Below are positions 45,071 to 58,200 of a stretch of DNA of 64,000 nt, in pieces. The notes under the pieces were generated by a model, which was not told the origin of the DNA, made no database searches, and worked only from the letters and a program-made list of their open reading frames with translations. Origin of the DNA: Endothia cerciana (Eukaryota; Ascomycota; Sordariomycetes; Diaporthales; Cryphonectriaceae); the NCBI GenBank assembly GCA_026119935.1, contig JALRMH010000004.1, positions 806,001-870,000 on the forward strand, written 5' to 3'. The first letter of the stretch is position 1, and each line of letters opens with the position of its first letter. The position numbers were made by a program, and so were the translations under genes.

Positions 45071-47253
45071 CTAGTTTGACTCGATGATCTGGCCTGACCC
45101 TCTGAACTCAAGACCCTGTTCGTACACGGTTGGTGGCCGGTCACGGCTTGTCAACATTGTCATGACTCTCGTGCGTTTCCGACCCGACATCTGCCGTTGC
45201 TTTCTCGATGACCCATCGAACAATCTCACCAAGACTCTTAAAGATTTCGAGTACTCGACGCCGGTTTCGTCTGTTCGCGCGGCGCTGTTCCTCCTAACAC
45301 AAATGTCCAACGCTGTCTCATTTGCACTATTCCTCGCTCGTGGATCGGCACCTTGTTGAAGGAGCGCCTCCACGAACCGTGGTAGGCACCAGTACGTGGC
45401 GTGGTGAAGAGCAGTGTTTCCCTTCAAGTCAATCAGTCTCACATCTCCTCCTCGCCACACGAGATTTTCCAGCCACGTCATGCCAGCATCCTCGGATAAG
45501 CGTCCACTAGCGACTGCTCGGATCAAAGCCATCGCGCAAGTCTCACCGCGCGTGTTGTACGTGTTGGGATCGTCGAACGAGACTGGGCGCGAGATACTGG
45601 GTGAATTAGATACGTCGCGCATGTCCAACCATGCGTGGAACGATGTTTGTTCCAATGAGTCGTTTGATGTGTTTTCCGTCAAGGCTTTGTCGATAATCTC
45701 TTCGTATCTTTTCGCCAATTCTGAAATAGATCTCGCTTCCATATATCCTCTCTCCATATACCATAAGGCTTGTCTCTGAAAGAACTGCGCGATCCGATGT
45801 CCTGTCAACTCACCTGTTGATGTGTGCATCATCAGCGCTGCCAAAGGGAGAGATTGGTTCTGCTCAGATATCATCTGAAGGATGTCCTGAAATCCAGAAA
45901 TGAAGTCCATCCTCTCTCTAACACCGAGACGCTGGATCGCCGCATCGTCTGCGACTAGGGCTGCCAGGCAGTTATCCCCAGCAAAATCGCTGAGCATCCA
46001 ACGGAACTTCTTGTCCTGCAGGGTTCGGAACAGGAAGCGAACACTGCCAGCTACCGTTCCCGGATCCAAAAGGTGAAGAAAGGTTCGGCCTGAATAATCC
46101 TTCACGTTCAGCAGGTCGTCGGCGCATCGCTGGACAAGCTTACACAGCAGTTTGGGATCATCCTTCCACCTTGCTGCGATATGGAGGATGGTCTCGTTGA
46201 GGATAGTCCGACCGCTGTCGACTTTGAAATCTTGAAGACCGAATTCGACCCTCGGAAGCTGCAAGGGCTCTCCTGTGATATCCGTCATGGCTGTGACGAC
46301 CTTGCGGTGCAGACATTCTGACCGACGGCCACAGCAGACTTCGACAACCAACTTTGTGTACTCCATCGAGCCGGGCACATCCGACATGATCCCGACACCA
46401 AGAGATTGAATATCGAACGACGGTTGCCCGGATCGTGATGAGTCTGTGGAGAAGCTCAGAAGACTGCGCACCTCAGCTAGCAGAGAAGAGCTCGGGCGGC
46501 TCCTTGAGCTGAGTGACCTGATGGATGCTTGCAATAATCTTCTACCCCTCGTTGATGATGTCTCGCCCCCGGATTCAAGGACTGCCGTCTCTCTCACAGT
46601 TGAGTGAGCGCCGTTGCTCTGGGAATTGCGGAGGAGCGGCGTCACCGCGAAGTCCTAGAAACGACAGCTTAGCCCATGCGGTGGCCCGGAGTTGTGCGGC
46701 AGGAATCGTACCAATGACTTGCTGAGTGGTTCAGTCTGTGACAAGTGCAGGCCTCTGTACAGCGTCTGGTGTGTGTTACTGGTCGGCAGACTGTCGTTAT
46801 ACGTCGTCGATACACGCTGGTGATCCCTCACGATGCGATACCCAGCAACGCGCTCGCTCGCAGCATCGCGTGTTTTAGGACGAGCAGCCTCGTTGGACAG
46901 CAAGCGCTGGAGTTCGACCTGCGTTGAACGTTGTCCTGACTTCAAGCTGTGGATGTACAGTGAGGACTCCCGTCTTTGGCCTGCGAGGGGAGTAGTTCTC
47001 ACCTGCAGCCGTGCTTTATCGAGGCCAAGGCGGAGAGAATCTTGCCGATGACCGTGGTCTTGATAGTCGTGCAGTAATACAGCCTCATGAGGTTCCTCTT
47101 CATTCTAGGACTCTGCCAGACGCGAGCTGCGCTCGTGGGACGTCCACGCCGATTCCCGAATGAGCCGGTTCTCTTCCTGACACGGCCACTGTCGAGAATA
47201 GATGTGGAAGGCGAGTCTGGTGATGAGCTCGCGGACTTGCGTGAGGGTGCCAT
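45071..47253 (-). CDS. Ankyrin-repeat protein of unknown function
   Basis: Minus-strand exons 47003-47253, 46712-46946 and 45071-46654 join in phase to 689 residues. Intron 2 (46655-46711) removes an in-frame TAG, has a GTACG donor and a GCTAAGC branch-like site, and is a multiple of three. The N terminus is basic and Ser-rich (MAPSRKSASSSPDSPSTS). Two ankyrin-like areas are visible: residues about 315-400 (ETILHIAARWKDDPKLL, then DYSGRTFLHLLD) and about 574-615 (GNTALHHATYWCLPRFVEAL, then LQQGADPRARNSANETALDI). The C-terminal tail is basic. Ankyrin repeats bind other proteins; nothing indicates an enzymatic domain or membrane segment. The first two exons are less certain than the last. Confidence 0.75.
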
Positions 47254-48051
47254 GACTATAGGACCGGACGTTCTAGCTCATTGGTATTTAACCAGCATCG
47301 TTCTGTAATATTTGCGCATCGCTATCGCAGGACACGTTGTCTTATATTGACACCTCACTACCCCATCTTTTGTCCTTACCGAGCCTCACAATCCGCGAGA
47401 CCCCCCGATACGTCAGAACCTTTGGCTCGTGCACACGCATCCGCATCCCCTCAAGCGATGTTAAGGTGGACCAAGTAGTCCAGCGCAAAAAAGCACTGTC
47501 CAATGGATAAGGGCGCCATCCACGTGATGCGCTCCTCGCTGTCAGCACTCAGCCTTCCCCTTCCGTATTTTTTGCGCGGGGGCTATTTTTAGAGACAGGA
47601 TGCGAATGCAATGCATGCCGTATAGGCGGGCTGACGGCACATACGCTCGCTGTCTTGACACTGTCTTCGCGCAAAAATGAGGACGTCGACTGATGGTGTC
47701 AGGCCTCGCAAGGCCTCGCGATACCTCGCACTATTTCCTCACTTCTCATTCATCTTGATCTGATCAGTGATGATCGGTCATATAGCTCCTGAGGAGAATC
47801 TTAACCGCACCCCTGGCCACCAACACCTCCCAGGCTGCAAGATCCTGAATTCTCGGAATGTGAAAACAGCAAGCTGGTTTACACGGCTGGACTGCGCTCA
47901 AGGCTTCCGCGACATTTGCAGCCTCTTGTGCATGGGCCCGAAGAGCCTGTCTGGAGTGGAACGTGCAGATCAACCACAACGTCCCCAGCCTGAGAGGATC
48001 GCCGGCCTCATCCAGGGTGTCATCCTCCGCCTCAGCCACACCCACCCACAG

Positions 48052-48514
48052 TATTCAGCCGCGCTGAACGCAGCTACACCACGGACCTCCACGCCGGTAT
48101 AATAACTAGCTTCCAGGACTATGACGATATCGGTTTTGTCCAATGGCTCTTCAACAGCTGGGGCTGTGATTTTCGGAATGACGAACTGCTAGTTGCCCGG
48201 ATAAAAGGTCAGATGTGGCTCGATGGAAGTCACCAACATGGACTGGTCGGCTCAAAACTAACTAGGCCCTTTATCTGGACGCCTTTCTAAAGGCTACAGA
48301 GTGACAGCGGTACTTCACTCTTCTCCATTTCTCGGCGATTTCCTCAAGAGTCTACGCTACTGATGCAGATTGGGGCCTCCCCGAGGCACGACGAGTGACC
48401 AATGACTTGATGATGGGCGTGATCTCCAGGTTTCACAAAACGGGTCGACGCTGGTTGCAGACCTGTGATGGAACTTCGCAGTATGGGGGCAACTGCCTCT
48501 TGATGCGACGGTAA
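48052..48514 (+). CDS. Exons of an unrecognised multi-exon gene, possibly incomplete
   Basis: Three plus-strand stretches look coding although each is short. From 48052 (after an acceptor CCCACAG): SRAERSYTTDLHAGIITSFQ, DYDDIGFVQWLFNSWGCDFR, NDELLVARIK. Around 48265-48300: ALYLDAFLKATE. From 48349 to TAA 48512-48514: VYATDADWGLPEARRVTNDL, MMGVISRFHKTGRRWLQTCD, GTSQYGGNCLLMRR. The last junction (donor after 48300, acceptor before 48349) keeps the frame. The first junction does so only with a poor GTTGCC donor after NDELL. The start exon was not found; the region 47767-47960 upstream is possible but unconvincing. The gene may be decaying. No family recognised. Confidence 0.4.
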
Positions 48515-51500
48515 TTGGTCTCGAGGCGTCCAGCCGAAGCCCTCGTCAACCTCACCCTTTGAGACCCCGGTCACGGTCCCGGTCCCCCGGAGGCCGGAAG
48601 TTTACAGTGGGTCCCCGGACACCGATGCGGCGGAAGGCTGCCGGCAAAACACCAAGCTGCTGCCAGATGACCAGACTTTGCGTCTGTACCGGTCGCATAT
48701 GCGCTGATGTATATCCGGATAGGCGTCGTCGGTCAAGTGCAGACGATGGCTGGTGTGGCGGCCCCATCCCCGGCCAATCCGGCCATCCTCACGTGTATCG
48801 AACCAGCTGGGCGGGTAGCTGAAATACCAGGCCTGTGTGCGCCGGTGATCAATAGACCGAGCAAATATTGGAGGATCGCGCTGTCGGGTAAAAGAAGGGA
48901 GGAAAAATTCGATATGGCAAAGGCCCAAGTGCTATTGACTACTACCGAGTGCCGACACACCATCATCAACGGGTTGTGGGAGGCTTTGTCTGCAAACCCC
49001 TTTTTTCTTTCTTATCTTTTCCCTTCTTCTCTGTGCCCGGTCTATGCCCGGATAGTAGCCTGCTCTTGAGATGATAGCCAGAAGGGCGGAAATCGGCATT
49101 GGCTAAGATATGGCAGCTAGGGCCTAGCCCAGGTCGAGTCTCGGCGTTTCATGATACTAACTTAGTATGCCTGTCGAATGGCTACCCGCTGGGCGAGCCG
49201 CCCCCCCCCCCCCCACCGCCCACCCAACCTCAGCAGGATGTTGAATGGGCCTGGCCATCGTTGTGATATGTGCCCAGGTAGAGCACCAAACTGAAATGCC
49301 TTGTGCTTTCAGTCAACTGAGTATTGAAACGGTCGTGCCACCGTTTTGCAGCATCCACACGCCGCCTGGCTCACCCTGCCTCGTTTACGACCTCGTGAGG
49401 CCCTCGGGCACGCACGGCACAGGAGCTCACGGGTCACGACGACAGACCCCCTCACGCGGCACAGGCACAAGCACAAGCAGAGACACTCAGCTGTACGAGA
49501 GCGAGAAAGAAACCAAGAGAGAAAGAAAGAAAGAAAGCCTAGTGCTCTCCGTGCGGCATCCCTGCCCCCCTCAAATTGTCAGTCATGAGGAGAAGGATCC
49601 TGCCGTCCGGGGAGGAGCGTGGAGTTGCTGCAGTTGGGCCGATGACAGCCCCGGCCTCGGGTCCGGGAGGCGTGACCCACACAGTTGGACAGACAAAAGC
49701 TCGCTCCGGAGAGGGTAAAAAAAGATATGCTTATTCGCAACCTATTTTCCAGACGAAACGTCTACGACACAAGACGACAGCAGGGTCAGAGCCTGCCAGG
49801 GCCACCTCCATGTGCATTCGGAATCGAACCTTGGAGCCATCTGAAGCTGTGCAAAACAGGAGCCAGGGAAGGAAGGGAAAGAAAAAAAAAAGGCATGTTT
49901 CGCACGGCGTGTCGCCCACGCACGCTCAGCCTGAGCGACCGGGAGGAGGGGGGGGGCCGGACACTGCGACCCGCTCGGGCTGCATATCTATCTGCACCTC
50001 TTTGATGGGGAAAAGATCCCTCCAAAAAAAGGCCACCTTAAAATAAACACCCTGGAAAGCTGAGAACCCATGACAGCCAATACGTACCGGCCAGCCTCAG
50101 GCGTGTCGAAACATTGTCCTGGTGTGGGGGGGGAGGAGGGGGGGCCCCCACGGCGGCCAGCGTTTCATGGAACCAGACCCTCGAGGTTCCGTACATACGT
50201 CCCGCGTGCCTGTGCGAGGCCGACAGGTGCTCGACTGGCCCATTTGGATCGGCTAGCCCTCTGCCGGGCAGACAACAGGTGCATGGCTGCATGCTGCATG
50301 TACAGCGGACAAGTGCTTGCAGTAAGTCCGTATCAAGCTCACCCCGTTCTGGCGAGAGCCGCCTCTCATACATAAGATCACCATCGCGCAGGCCTGCATA
50401 GGACAAGAAGAAGAAAAATAAAAATAAAAAAAAATAAAAACCAAGGCATTCTCGGCCGGATGCATGTTTAGTGAGCCTGAGGAGAGATCACGCCACGATG
50501 GGCAAGCCCCGTTGAACAGCTGCAGCGATCAACGCAAAGACCCGAGCTTGACTGGGATCTGTAGGCACAGATAGGTTCTCCCCGCGGTACATGCGCTCGA
50601 CTATACTCAACAGCACTTGGTGATCATACCCGAGGCCCCTCTTCCCGGGGGCTCTCGTCTGCAAAAGCGCGGAACCATCACACGGTCGCGAACGATCGCT
50701 CCGGGCGGTCGATCGAGCCTTGACGTGCCTCTCTATCTCCGTCTCTTCCCAAGAGACCCCTGGTGACAAACAACTCTGGTAGATGTGTTATGTCGCGGGC
50801 TCGGCAGCTAGCTCCCTCCGGTCGGTGTCGCGGCCAAGACGACCCGCGGGGGGGGGGGGGGTTGGAGGGCAGGTCGAAGGAAGACCCTGAGAGCGTCGCG
50901 TATAGACCATGCGTCCTTCTGATATGGCACCGGCCCCGGCCGATCAGATCGGGTGTGACAGCTTTGTAGCCTACGGCAGTCCGCGATGCCGGGGCTGGGA
51001 AAGGTTGGGATTGGCGCTCGATGCCACGCAACTCTCTGTATTGCATCCCTCGCTCAGATGCGCTGGCCCCCCAGTCCCGCGTCCAACATACCGGTGCACA
51101 TCTTCTGGTGCCGAGTCATGAGGTAGGAATCAGGCAGAGGAATATATCTAGATTCCAGAGCCTCCCGCGGCCCGGTCAGGATGACCTTCTGGAGGTCGCA
51201 AGAGTCAGCACCATGTCTCACACCTCAACCTCTCGTCGCGGTCCGTGCCCCGGGAGAGAGCCAACGACGCCTGATAGAGAAAGGCAGGGATGCCGTCAGT
51301 CAAGACATGTTCCAGCAGGAACCGAAAACGCACTACCGGAGTGTCATAAGGTCGTCCATTACCAGTCCATGCCAGTCAGTCCCATGCCCCCACCTACCCA
51401 AGTATGTAACATATCTTACCGCACGGCCCCCCGGCCATCCAACGGTACTCTGTAAGTCCTGCATACCATAGTAACATACCGTCTGTGGGACTGGGCATGT

Positions 51501-52703
51501 GATATGGCCCTCCGCTCGTGCGACAGCCCGCATTACATTAGCTGCCGCACGCCGGCCGCATGATCCTTCCTGTGGTCTGAGGCTCGCGTTTCGGAAGGCG
51601 GGAGCGTGTCCTTCCATCCATCCATCCACCCCCCCCCCTCCTACAGCCCGCAGCCGCGAGGCTATTGCTTTTCCGGGAGGGGGTGGTGACCGGGCCGCTC
51701 TGCGAGGTTGGAAAACGGGGCAGGGACATGAAAAAAGCTGTTTTTGTTTAGACCAGATGGAAGGGTTAAGGGGTGGGAAGGGGAGCGGTCTCTTCTTTGC
51801 GTGTAGGTAGGGGGCGGGCTTGACGGCGAGGGGGAGGCGGAGAGACATGGCTCAGCTCGGTGTCGAAGAAAAGGTGACGGGGCCTGCTAAGGGAGGTAGA
51901 GTAGCCTTGTCCCACACGCCAGCAAAGCTGTGTGACGGCCTGGCTGTTCAGCCAACATGTGAGGTATGTGGCACAGGAGGGAGTGTTTCGCTGCAAGGCG
52001 TCGCCGTTGGTCGAGGGGCATCTAGGCAGCCGAGGGTTCGAGCTGTCGGGTCACGGGCAGCTGCAGGGCGGGGAATGAAAAAAAAAAAAAAGAACCGGGG
52101 GGGGGGGGTCACGACAGACACCTGTGGTCATCACACATGTAGAGTAGGATGAGGATGGCATGAAGTCCGGCGCAGTGGTTGCATTTTTTTCTATGTAGGC
52201 TTGTGTCGGTCGGCCCGCCTCCACCCGACTCCCTGATCTCGGCTCCAGAGCAGTTTTGGTATCATAAATTTCGTAAGGTGCTGCTGGCAACCCCCTCCCG
52301 TCCAGAATCCCCCCTCCCTGAAAATGACATGAATGCTGGTTTGATGCAAGCCGTCGTCACATGCGCGCGCGCGGCGGACGGACCATGATGACAGGAATTA
52401 GAAGTGAACGAAAGCCCGACACCGTGTGTTCCCCAATTATGCGAGTTGTGCGCGCACGCACGCGCGACAGAATGTCAGATTAGACCTGCCCACATCCAAT
52501 TACTCCCTCCTGAAACGCCCCAGTCGAACCCAGATCCCCGAGAAAAGTGTGCTTTGTAAATCAGCCGCGGTGATGGCATCTCCCTCCCAGATCCCGTTGT
52601 TGTTTGTGTGACCTCCCCCTTAACCGGAACTCCGACGCTCCCAAAAGCTGTGTTGGACCAAGCCGGCCGCCGACGGCCCAAAAGTAGTGGCGGGGCGTGG
52701 GCC
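48515..52703. other. Intergenic interval rich in homopolymer tracts
   Basis: No protein-like frame with consistent splicing was found. C or G runs of nine or more lie at 49201-49214, 49948-49956, 50848-50861, 51629-51638 and 52097-52108, with a purine-rich GAAA tract near 49500-49540. The right end is the downstream side of the disordered-protein gene. Confidence 0.45.
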
Positions 52704-54143
52704 TCATAGCTGAAGCTTCCCAGGGAGCTTGACGCTCATCCGCCTGCGACCGAAGCTGAATGTCGACGCCCGCTTGTTAGGCGTCATCGGACTAGGCGTC
52801 GTCAGGGGCGACATGGCGGATACAGGTGACTCGAGCGCCTGCTCGCCGTGAGACGCCCGGGTGGCGGACAGGTGCTTCGCCATCCTCGCGTTCCTCTCCG
52901 CCAGCTTGACGATCTCGTCATGCGTTATTGGCTGCAGTTGTGGTCGGGGCGGTGGTTGTGAGGGCGGGGATGGCGGTGTTGCTGCCGCCTCGTCCTGCGT
53001 CTCGGTTTGCTTCAGTGGTGATACCTCCTGAGGCTCCTTTGCCGGCTGCTCAGTTGGCTGCTCAGTTGGCTGCTCAGTTGGCTGCTCAATGTCCTCCTCC
53101 GGGATGCTGGCGTCTGATGCGCCCGAGCTCGGTCGGATCAAAGGCTCGCTGGGGATGAGGAAGGTCTGGTTCAGTCTCGGAACGCTTCTCCTCTTCATGA
53201 GGCTCATTGCCCTGGCGACTCCCTTGAACATCTTGGTCGGTGTTTTCGGTGTTCTTGGCCGGTCATCTTCCGCCGACCTCACCTCCTGAGGCACATGAAG
53301 TTCTTTGGCTGTGATCTCTCCCGGTGGGGCACCCAGCGAGTATGTGCTACCGTTGGCAAAGGGGTCGATCTCCAGAAACGGAAGGTTCGGTCTCGACGTC
53401 TCAGGAGGTTGCATGCTGCTGCTCCTGGGCGGGTGGACAGGTCGTGATATCGAGCGCACGGACGACCGGGACGACGATGTCGAGGTGGACATCCTCCTCC
53501 TGCTCTTGTTGACCTCCGAGTCGTCGCTAGATGTCTCTTGTCGCAGCTGGTTGATATTCTGCTCAAGACGTTCGATGGAGGTCGGTGAGATCGACCTTCG
53601 GTTCTGCGGCACCTCGATCACCGAGGGCTTTCCTGAGAATATGACAGACACCACCCTGGCCATGACCTCGTGCTTGCTGCTGGCCTCGGTGGGCGAGGGG
53701 GACAGGTCGTCGCTGCTGGACTCGTACTCAAAGTCTGAGAAGTCATCCGTGGTAGCAGACGCCTCCTCCTCTGAGGAGAGGTACTCGTCATGAGGGGTCT
53801 GTGTGAAGGCCGGAGGGTCGACGGGCGCTATTATCTTCAGGCCGGCCAGACCGTTCAGCATCCGTGACGCCCTCAGAGCACTCTTCTGCGGCAGGACTGG
53901 TGCCTGCTCCTCGACGGCCTGGTGGTCCGAGGTAGGTGTTATCTCCATGGCGTCGTAGTACTGTCTCTGCATGGTGTCGTATGAGGAGCGGTCGGGCTGG
54001 GTGGCAGCGAGGAGGGCTTCCTCAAGGCAGGCGGCCCTGGGGACAGCGTCCATGTTAAAAGCTTCTGCCCCGTGGCTCTCGCTTCGCGGCAGGTCCACCT
54101 CAGCCTCCACGGGCGGAAAGGACTGCTCCACCGCCAGAGACAT
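52704..54143 (-). CDS. Intrinsically disordered Ser/Pro-rich protein, unknown
   Basis: A single exon encodes 479 residues from ATG 54141-54143. The sequence is dominated by Ser, Pro, Glu and Arg. Conserved-looking islands are LRASRMLNGLAGLKIIAP, an acidic block DEYLSSEEEASATTDDFSDF, a segment MARVVSVIFSGKPSVIEVPQ, a possible short coiled coil (SIERLEQNINQLRQE), KMFKGVARAMSLMKRRSVPR, a helix THDEIVKLAERNARMAKHL, and a basic end (FGRRRMSVKLPGKLQL). A fourfold EQPT repeat lies at 53047-53088. Ser/Arg clusters (STSSSRSSVRSISRP) would suit phosphorylation. Coding bias and length make this a real gene. It resembles conserved hypothetical proteins of Sordariomycetes by style only. Confidence 0.75.
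   Translation of the reverse strand: MSLAVEQSFPPVEAEVDLPRSESHGAEAFNMDAVPRAACLEEALLAATQPDRSSYDTMQRQYYDAMEITPTSDHQAVEEQAPVLPQKSALRASRMLNGLAGLKIIAPVDPPAFTQTPHDEYLSSEEEASATTDDFSDFEYESSSDDLSPSPTEASSKHEVMARVVSVIFSGKPSVIEVPQNRRSISPTSIERLEQNINQLRQETSSDDSEVNKSRRRMSTSTSSSRSSVRSISRPVHPPRSSSMQPPETSRPNLPFLEIDPFANGSTYSLGAPPGEITAKELHVPQEVRSAEDDRPRTPKTPTKMFKGVARAMSLMKRRSVPRLNQTFLIPSEPLIRPSSGASDASIPEEDIEQPTEQPTEQPTEQPAKEPQEVSPLKQTETQDEAAATPPSPPSQPPPRPQLQPITHDEIVKLAERNARMAKHLSATRASHGEQALESPVSAMSPLTTPSPMTPNKRASTFSFGRRRMSVKLPGKLQL
53047..53088 (-). repeat. Tandem repeat encoding EQPT units
   Basis: A 12-base unit repeated about three and a half times within the disordered-protein gene, keeping the frame and encoding EQPTEQPTEQPTEQP. 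Confidence 0.9.
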
Positions 54144-55207
54144 GACGCGGTGGGGTGGGGGGGGGGGGGACGTGTGAGCGTGAGGTTATGGTTAGTTATT
54201 TGCGTCGTGCGTATGCCGTCGCCGAACGGTCTGTCCTGGGAAGTTGTTTCCGGACAAGGGAGTTTATGGAGAGACAATGTCTTCCGCCCGGGGGGTGTGG
54301 GACTTTTAGGTTCGTTCAGGTCAGGAAGGAAAGGGAACCCTTCTCCTGGTGGGAGCACTGCGACGTTATGAAGTGAGCCTCTCTCCTTCTCACACGAGTG
54401 TGGAGAATTGGCATGGTTCGCAAGGACATTGAAGGGGCGCACGAGAAAAGCTCCGAAGGAAGATGGGAATGGGGAGGCTCCAAGCGATTTAATGAGTTGG
54501 CTGGTGGTGTGAGGGCGAGATATGGGGTTTTGGGGGTTATGGCGCTGAGAGCAAAGAAAGTCCAGCGGGGCGCATCCCTGAGGTGACAGCTCGTAGGTCG
54601 ACACCCCCCCCCCCTGCCCCTGATACACAATGTACATACATGCCTGGTGCAGCAGGGGGTACCAAGTATGGTGTGGTGGGGCAGCCAGCCTGGTCCCCTG
54701 CCCCCTGTCTACCCCCCTGCCCAGCCACAGTCCTCTGCTCATCACCGTGGAGCGTAATAAAACGGAAGAGGTGCTCGAACGCCAGCAGGGCAAAACAGAG
54801 AAAGGGAGAACGGAGAAAACGGTGACTTACACGAACTCTGCTCCACAAGTCGTCTTTCCACCTGACGTCCGGTTCTTCTTCTCGAGAACGGGGCAGGATG
54901 AGGCCCGGTCTTCTGGAGATCGCAATGCGATCCCTCTCGATGGGATCCAGTGTACGGTAGGGTATCTGGCACCAGATCTGATTCACGTTGCGAAATCTGC
55001 AACGTATTGGAAAGGTCCTGGTCGAGACACTATGTGCATCGCATTCGCGGGCACTGCAACGCGCAGGGAGACAGACACTGTCTAACCAGGTAAGCCTATT
55101 CGAAGGGGGCAGCGGCGGCGGCAGTCAGGGAGCTCAAGCACGGCAGATCCTGTCTCGGCACGACTCGCTGGTATGCCAAAAGGTGGTTGCTGAACGGGAG
55201 GGGGGGG

Positions 55208-55241
<34 letters not shown>

Positions 55242-58200
55242 AATAGAGCGGTAGGCAAGAGAGGTTACCCTCAGAGTCAAGGGAGCTAGGTGGCGTTTCA
55301 GGTAGAACAAGCGTAGCAATGCAAATACTGCCCCGGCTTTACGTCGGTTGGTAGGGTTCGGACCTGTTGTGTTCTTTAGAGTTTCGACGCCGCGCGGTGA
55401 TTATTCTCGTCAGTGAGAGAGAGGCTGTATAGTTCTGAGAAGTTCGTCGGATGGGGGAGGATGGTTATGATATGTGAGTGATGGGAGTTGCTGCAGACAG
55501 GGACGGGACATAGATGCCTATAGAAGGCCGCAGCAGGGCCCGTGCAACAGACCCAGCACGGCAGACCCGATTCTCGCCGCCATAGCCTCTCACGTGCCTA
55601 CATAAGTATCAGCTTTGGTGGCCTGACAGCGAGGCCAGCAAGGGGATTCGAGGGGATGTCGGTTAGCAGTGCCCTTTCGTCATGCCCCAGACTTGGCCGC
55701 GACCGTTTCTTGGCAACCTCTTAAGGCGTTCGTCCTCAGCTGTGCCGCAGGCACCTCTAGTCGACTCTTGGTGTCTGCGGAGGGACCAGGGTCGAAACGC
55801 TAGCCAGGCCAAGGGTTGCACCAAAGTGCCCGTTCCACGCCAAGTCGATTCGCCCAGGGGTCCTCACGACTCTGGAGGGTCTCCTCCCAGGAGTTTGGGC
55901 CCCCGGGGTCGATAGCGCGAGAAGGCCTGAGAAGCTTCATTGGCCCAGGGGCCTACATAATAATGTTTTTTGGGGGGGGGGGGGGGGAACCCAAGCGTGA
56001 CAGATATTTTCGACCGCGAGGTCCGGAATGGCCCCGTAGAGGAATTCACAGGCACGCGGGGCCGAACCGGCCTACAGCGGCATACAAAGAAGCTCCCAGG
56101 TCAACCCGCACGGCTGACAGCTCTGATCGTGGCGCGCGAGGTTGTCCCAATGTGGCCGTGAGGGTGGGGCCGTATCGCCCAGAGCGAGATTGATCAGGTT
56201 CTCTGCAGTGTGCAGAAACCGTTCCTGCTCCTACTCCTCCTCCTTCCCGCTGCCGGGCCCCGTTTCTCACAGCCTCTTCTTCCGAGCGTGGCTTGCATCG
56301 AGATCACGATGGCAGAGACTTTCGGCCGACCGTCCCATGCTGCATTGCATCTGGACCCGCGGGGCGTTGCCAACGGCGGCTGCTCGGGAAGCACAGCAGC
56401 AGAAGAGATGGGGGGGAGGGCGCCGCACCAGTCTTGGATCTCTGACAGCTCTGCCACAGCAGCACTAGGTAGAACAACAATGCGACGCAACGGTCTCCTC
56501 TACTACGGACAGCAGTGGACAGCAAACCAGCTCCTCCGAGCTGCAGATCTCCTGCAGGACATCTGCTCATTCCCCATGGGAAGCCGGGATCCGTCGATCG
56601 CCTGACGCGAAATCGCATCTTAAATCGTCGACTTCCTCGTCAACGAGATTAAATTTTTGGACCCATCACCCCCTCGGAGGTGGACCGAGCCAGTGCCTAC
56701 ATGGTACCCCCCCCCCCCCGGCCCTCAAGATTGCGAGGCGCCACTAGGACAAATGAACCGGTGATCAGTGCACAGCAGCCTCTGGGGTGGGACCCCGGGC
56801 GCTCTCTGGCACCCCCGGCAGGCCGCATTTACCGCCGGGCACGCTCAGGATCCTGCAAGAGGATGATTGAGGGCGGCGGCAGTGGCTTTCGACACCCCTG
56901 GGTCCTGTCGCCGTCGTTCCGCACCCCGACCAGGGGCAGGACTCGTGACGCCCACAGACCTCGCTCACATAGCAGTAAACGATGCTGACCAGTGCGGGTT
57001 GATGGATCGCGCCATGCAACGGGCGATGGAATGGGGTCTAGACGGAGGCACCCATCCTTGAGGCTGTCTTCCCTAAAGTGGCTGCAGCATTGAGAGCAAC
57101 AGCCGAACCAAGAAACCCCGAGCCAGTCAGAGCCGCCTCCCGCCAGTGTCTCCTATCCACGGGCAGCAGCATCGATGCCTCACGACGCACCTGCAGCGCC
57201 GGGTGTGTGGGATACCAACCCTGATCCGTAGGCAGCGGACCTGCAGCGGCCGTCTGGGCCTCCCTGGATGGCCTCCCTCCGCGTGGCCTCTAGTGCTTGT
57301 CGCCCCGGGGGTGCTTCCACGAATCATGGCCCCGAGGCCGCCGCAGGAGGTGCGTGATCCCTTCTCGGGCGGCCGCAGTGGGTGGCCACCTGGAGGGATG
57401 ATCTTCGACACGCCAAGGCTTTTTATCACGTATGGCAGTTTTCGTCACCTGTCCGACCAGGAGCTGCCGCCGATGGGGCCACGCCGCCTCGCGCCTCCTG
57501 CCCATCCTCATCTTCGAACCGTCGGGATCATCTCCGTCCTGGACTCTGATCGGACCGGGGGCGCGCCCATCGCAAGCTCACACCTCAACCGGCTTGGGGC
57601 GCCCCCCCCCCCTTTCTAGTCCCTCTGGTTTACCGACAGACGAAATCGACGGGGTCCCGCTTACCATGCTACTCTTGACGCCGCTTACCAGAGTACCTCT
57701 CCCCCCCTGGCCGGCATTGCGCACTCTGTGGCCAGTGATCTGCAGGGTGGCAGGGGTTCTGGCGAAGACTTACCACCGCAGTACTCAGTAGGCAGAGGCC
57801 AATCAGCGACATGAAACATTTTCCTATCGCAGAACGTTTCCGTCGCTGTCTCTATCACAAGTATTGGCCATACAGCACACCCCGGGAAGGCCAATGTGGG
57901 CACGCGACGCCACGGTCTAGATAATGCGCCGAAACCTCTCGAAAACACATCCAAAACGGGCCCGATCACGCCCCGATGGATGGTGCGTACCATCGTCAGG
58001 CAGCATCCGCCCTCAGATGCTGGCTTCTCCCCAAGGGCTGACGGAGAGCATCACATGCTGCTAGGCTGGCGGCCCAACACCGCCCACCTGGCGGCCGAAA
58101 CTTATCGTAAACCGTTCGGTCCGCAGGTTTTCACGATTGGGCCTTGCGGTGTATCAGCCCAGTGACAGCATTCCCAAGCTCATTCGCTAGCGCGGTCAAA

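Noticed and set aside
47764..48045. Minus-strand frame of 93 codons
   Set aside because: Its apparent start is GTG and it adjoins a better-supported set of plus-strand exons; no domain was recognised.
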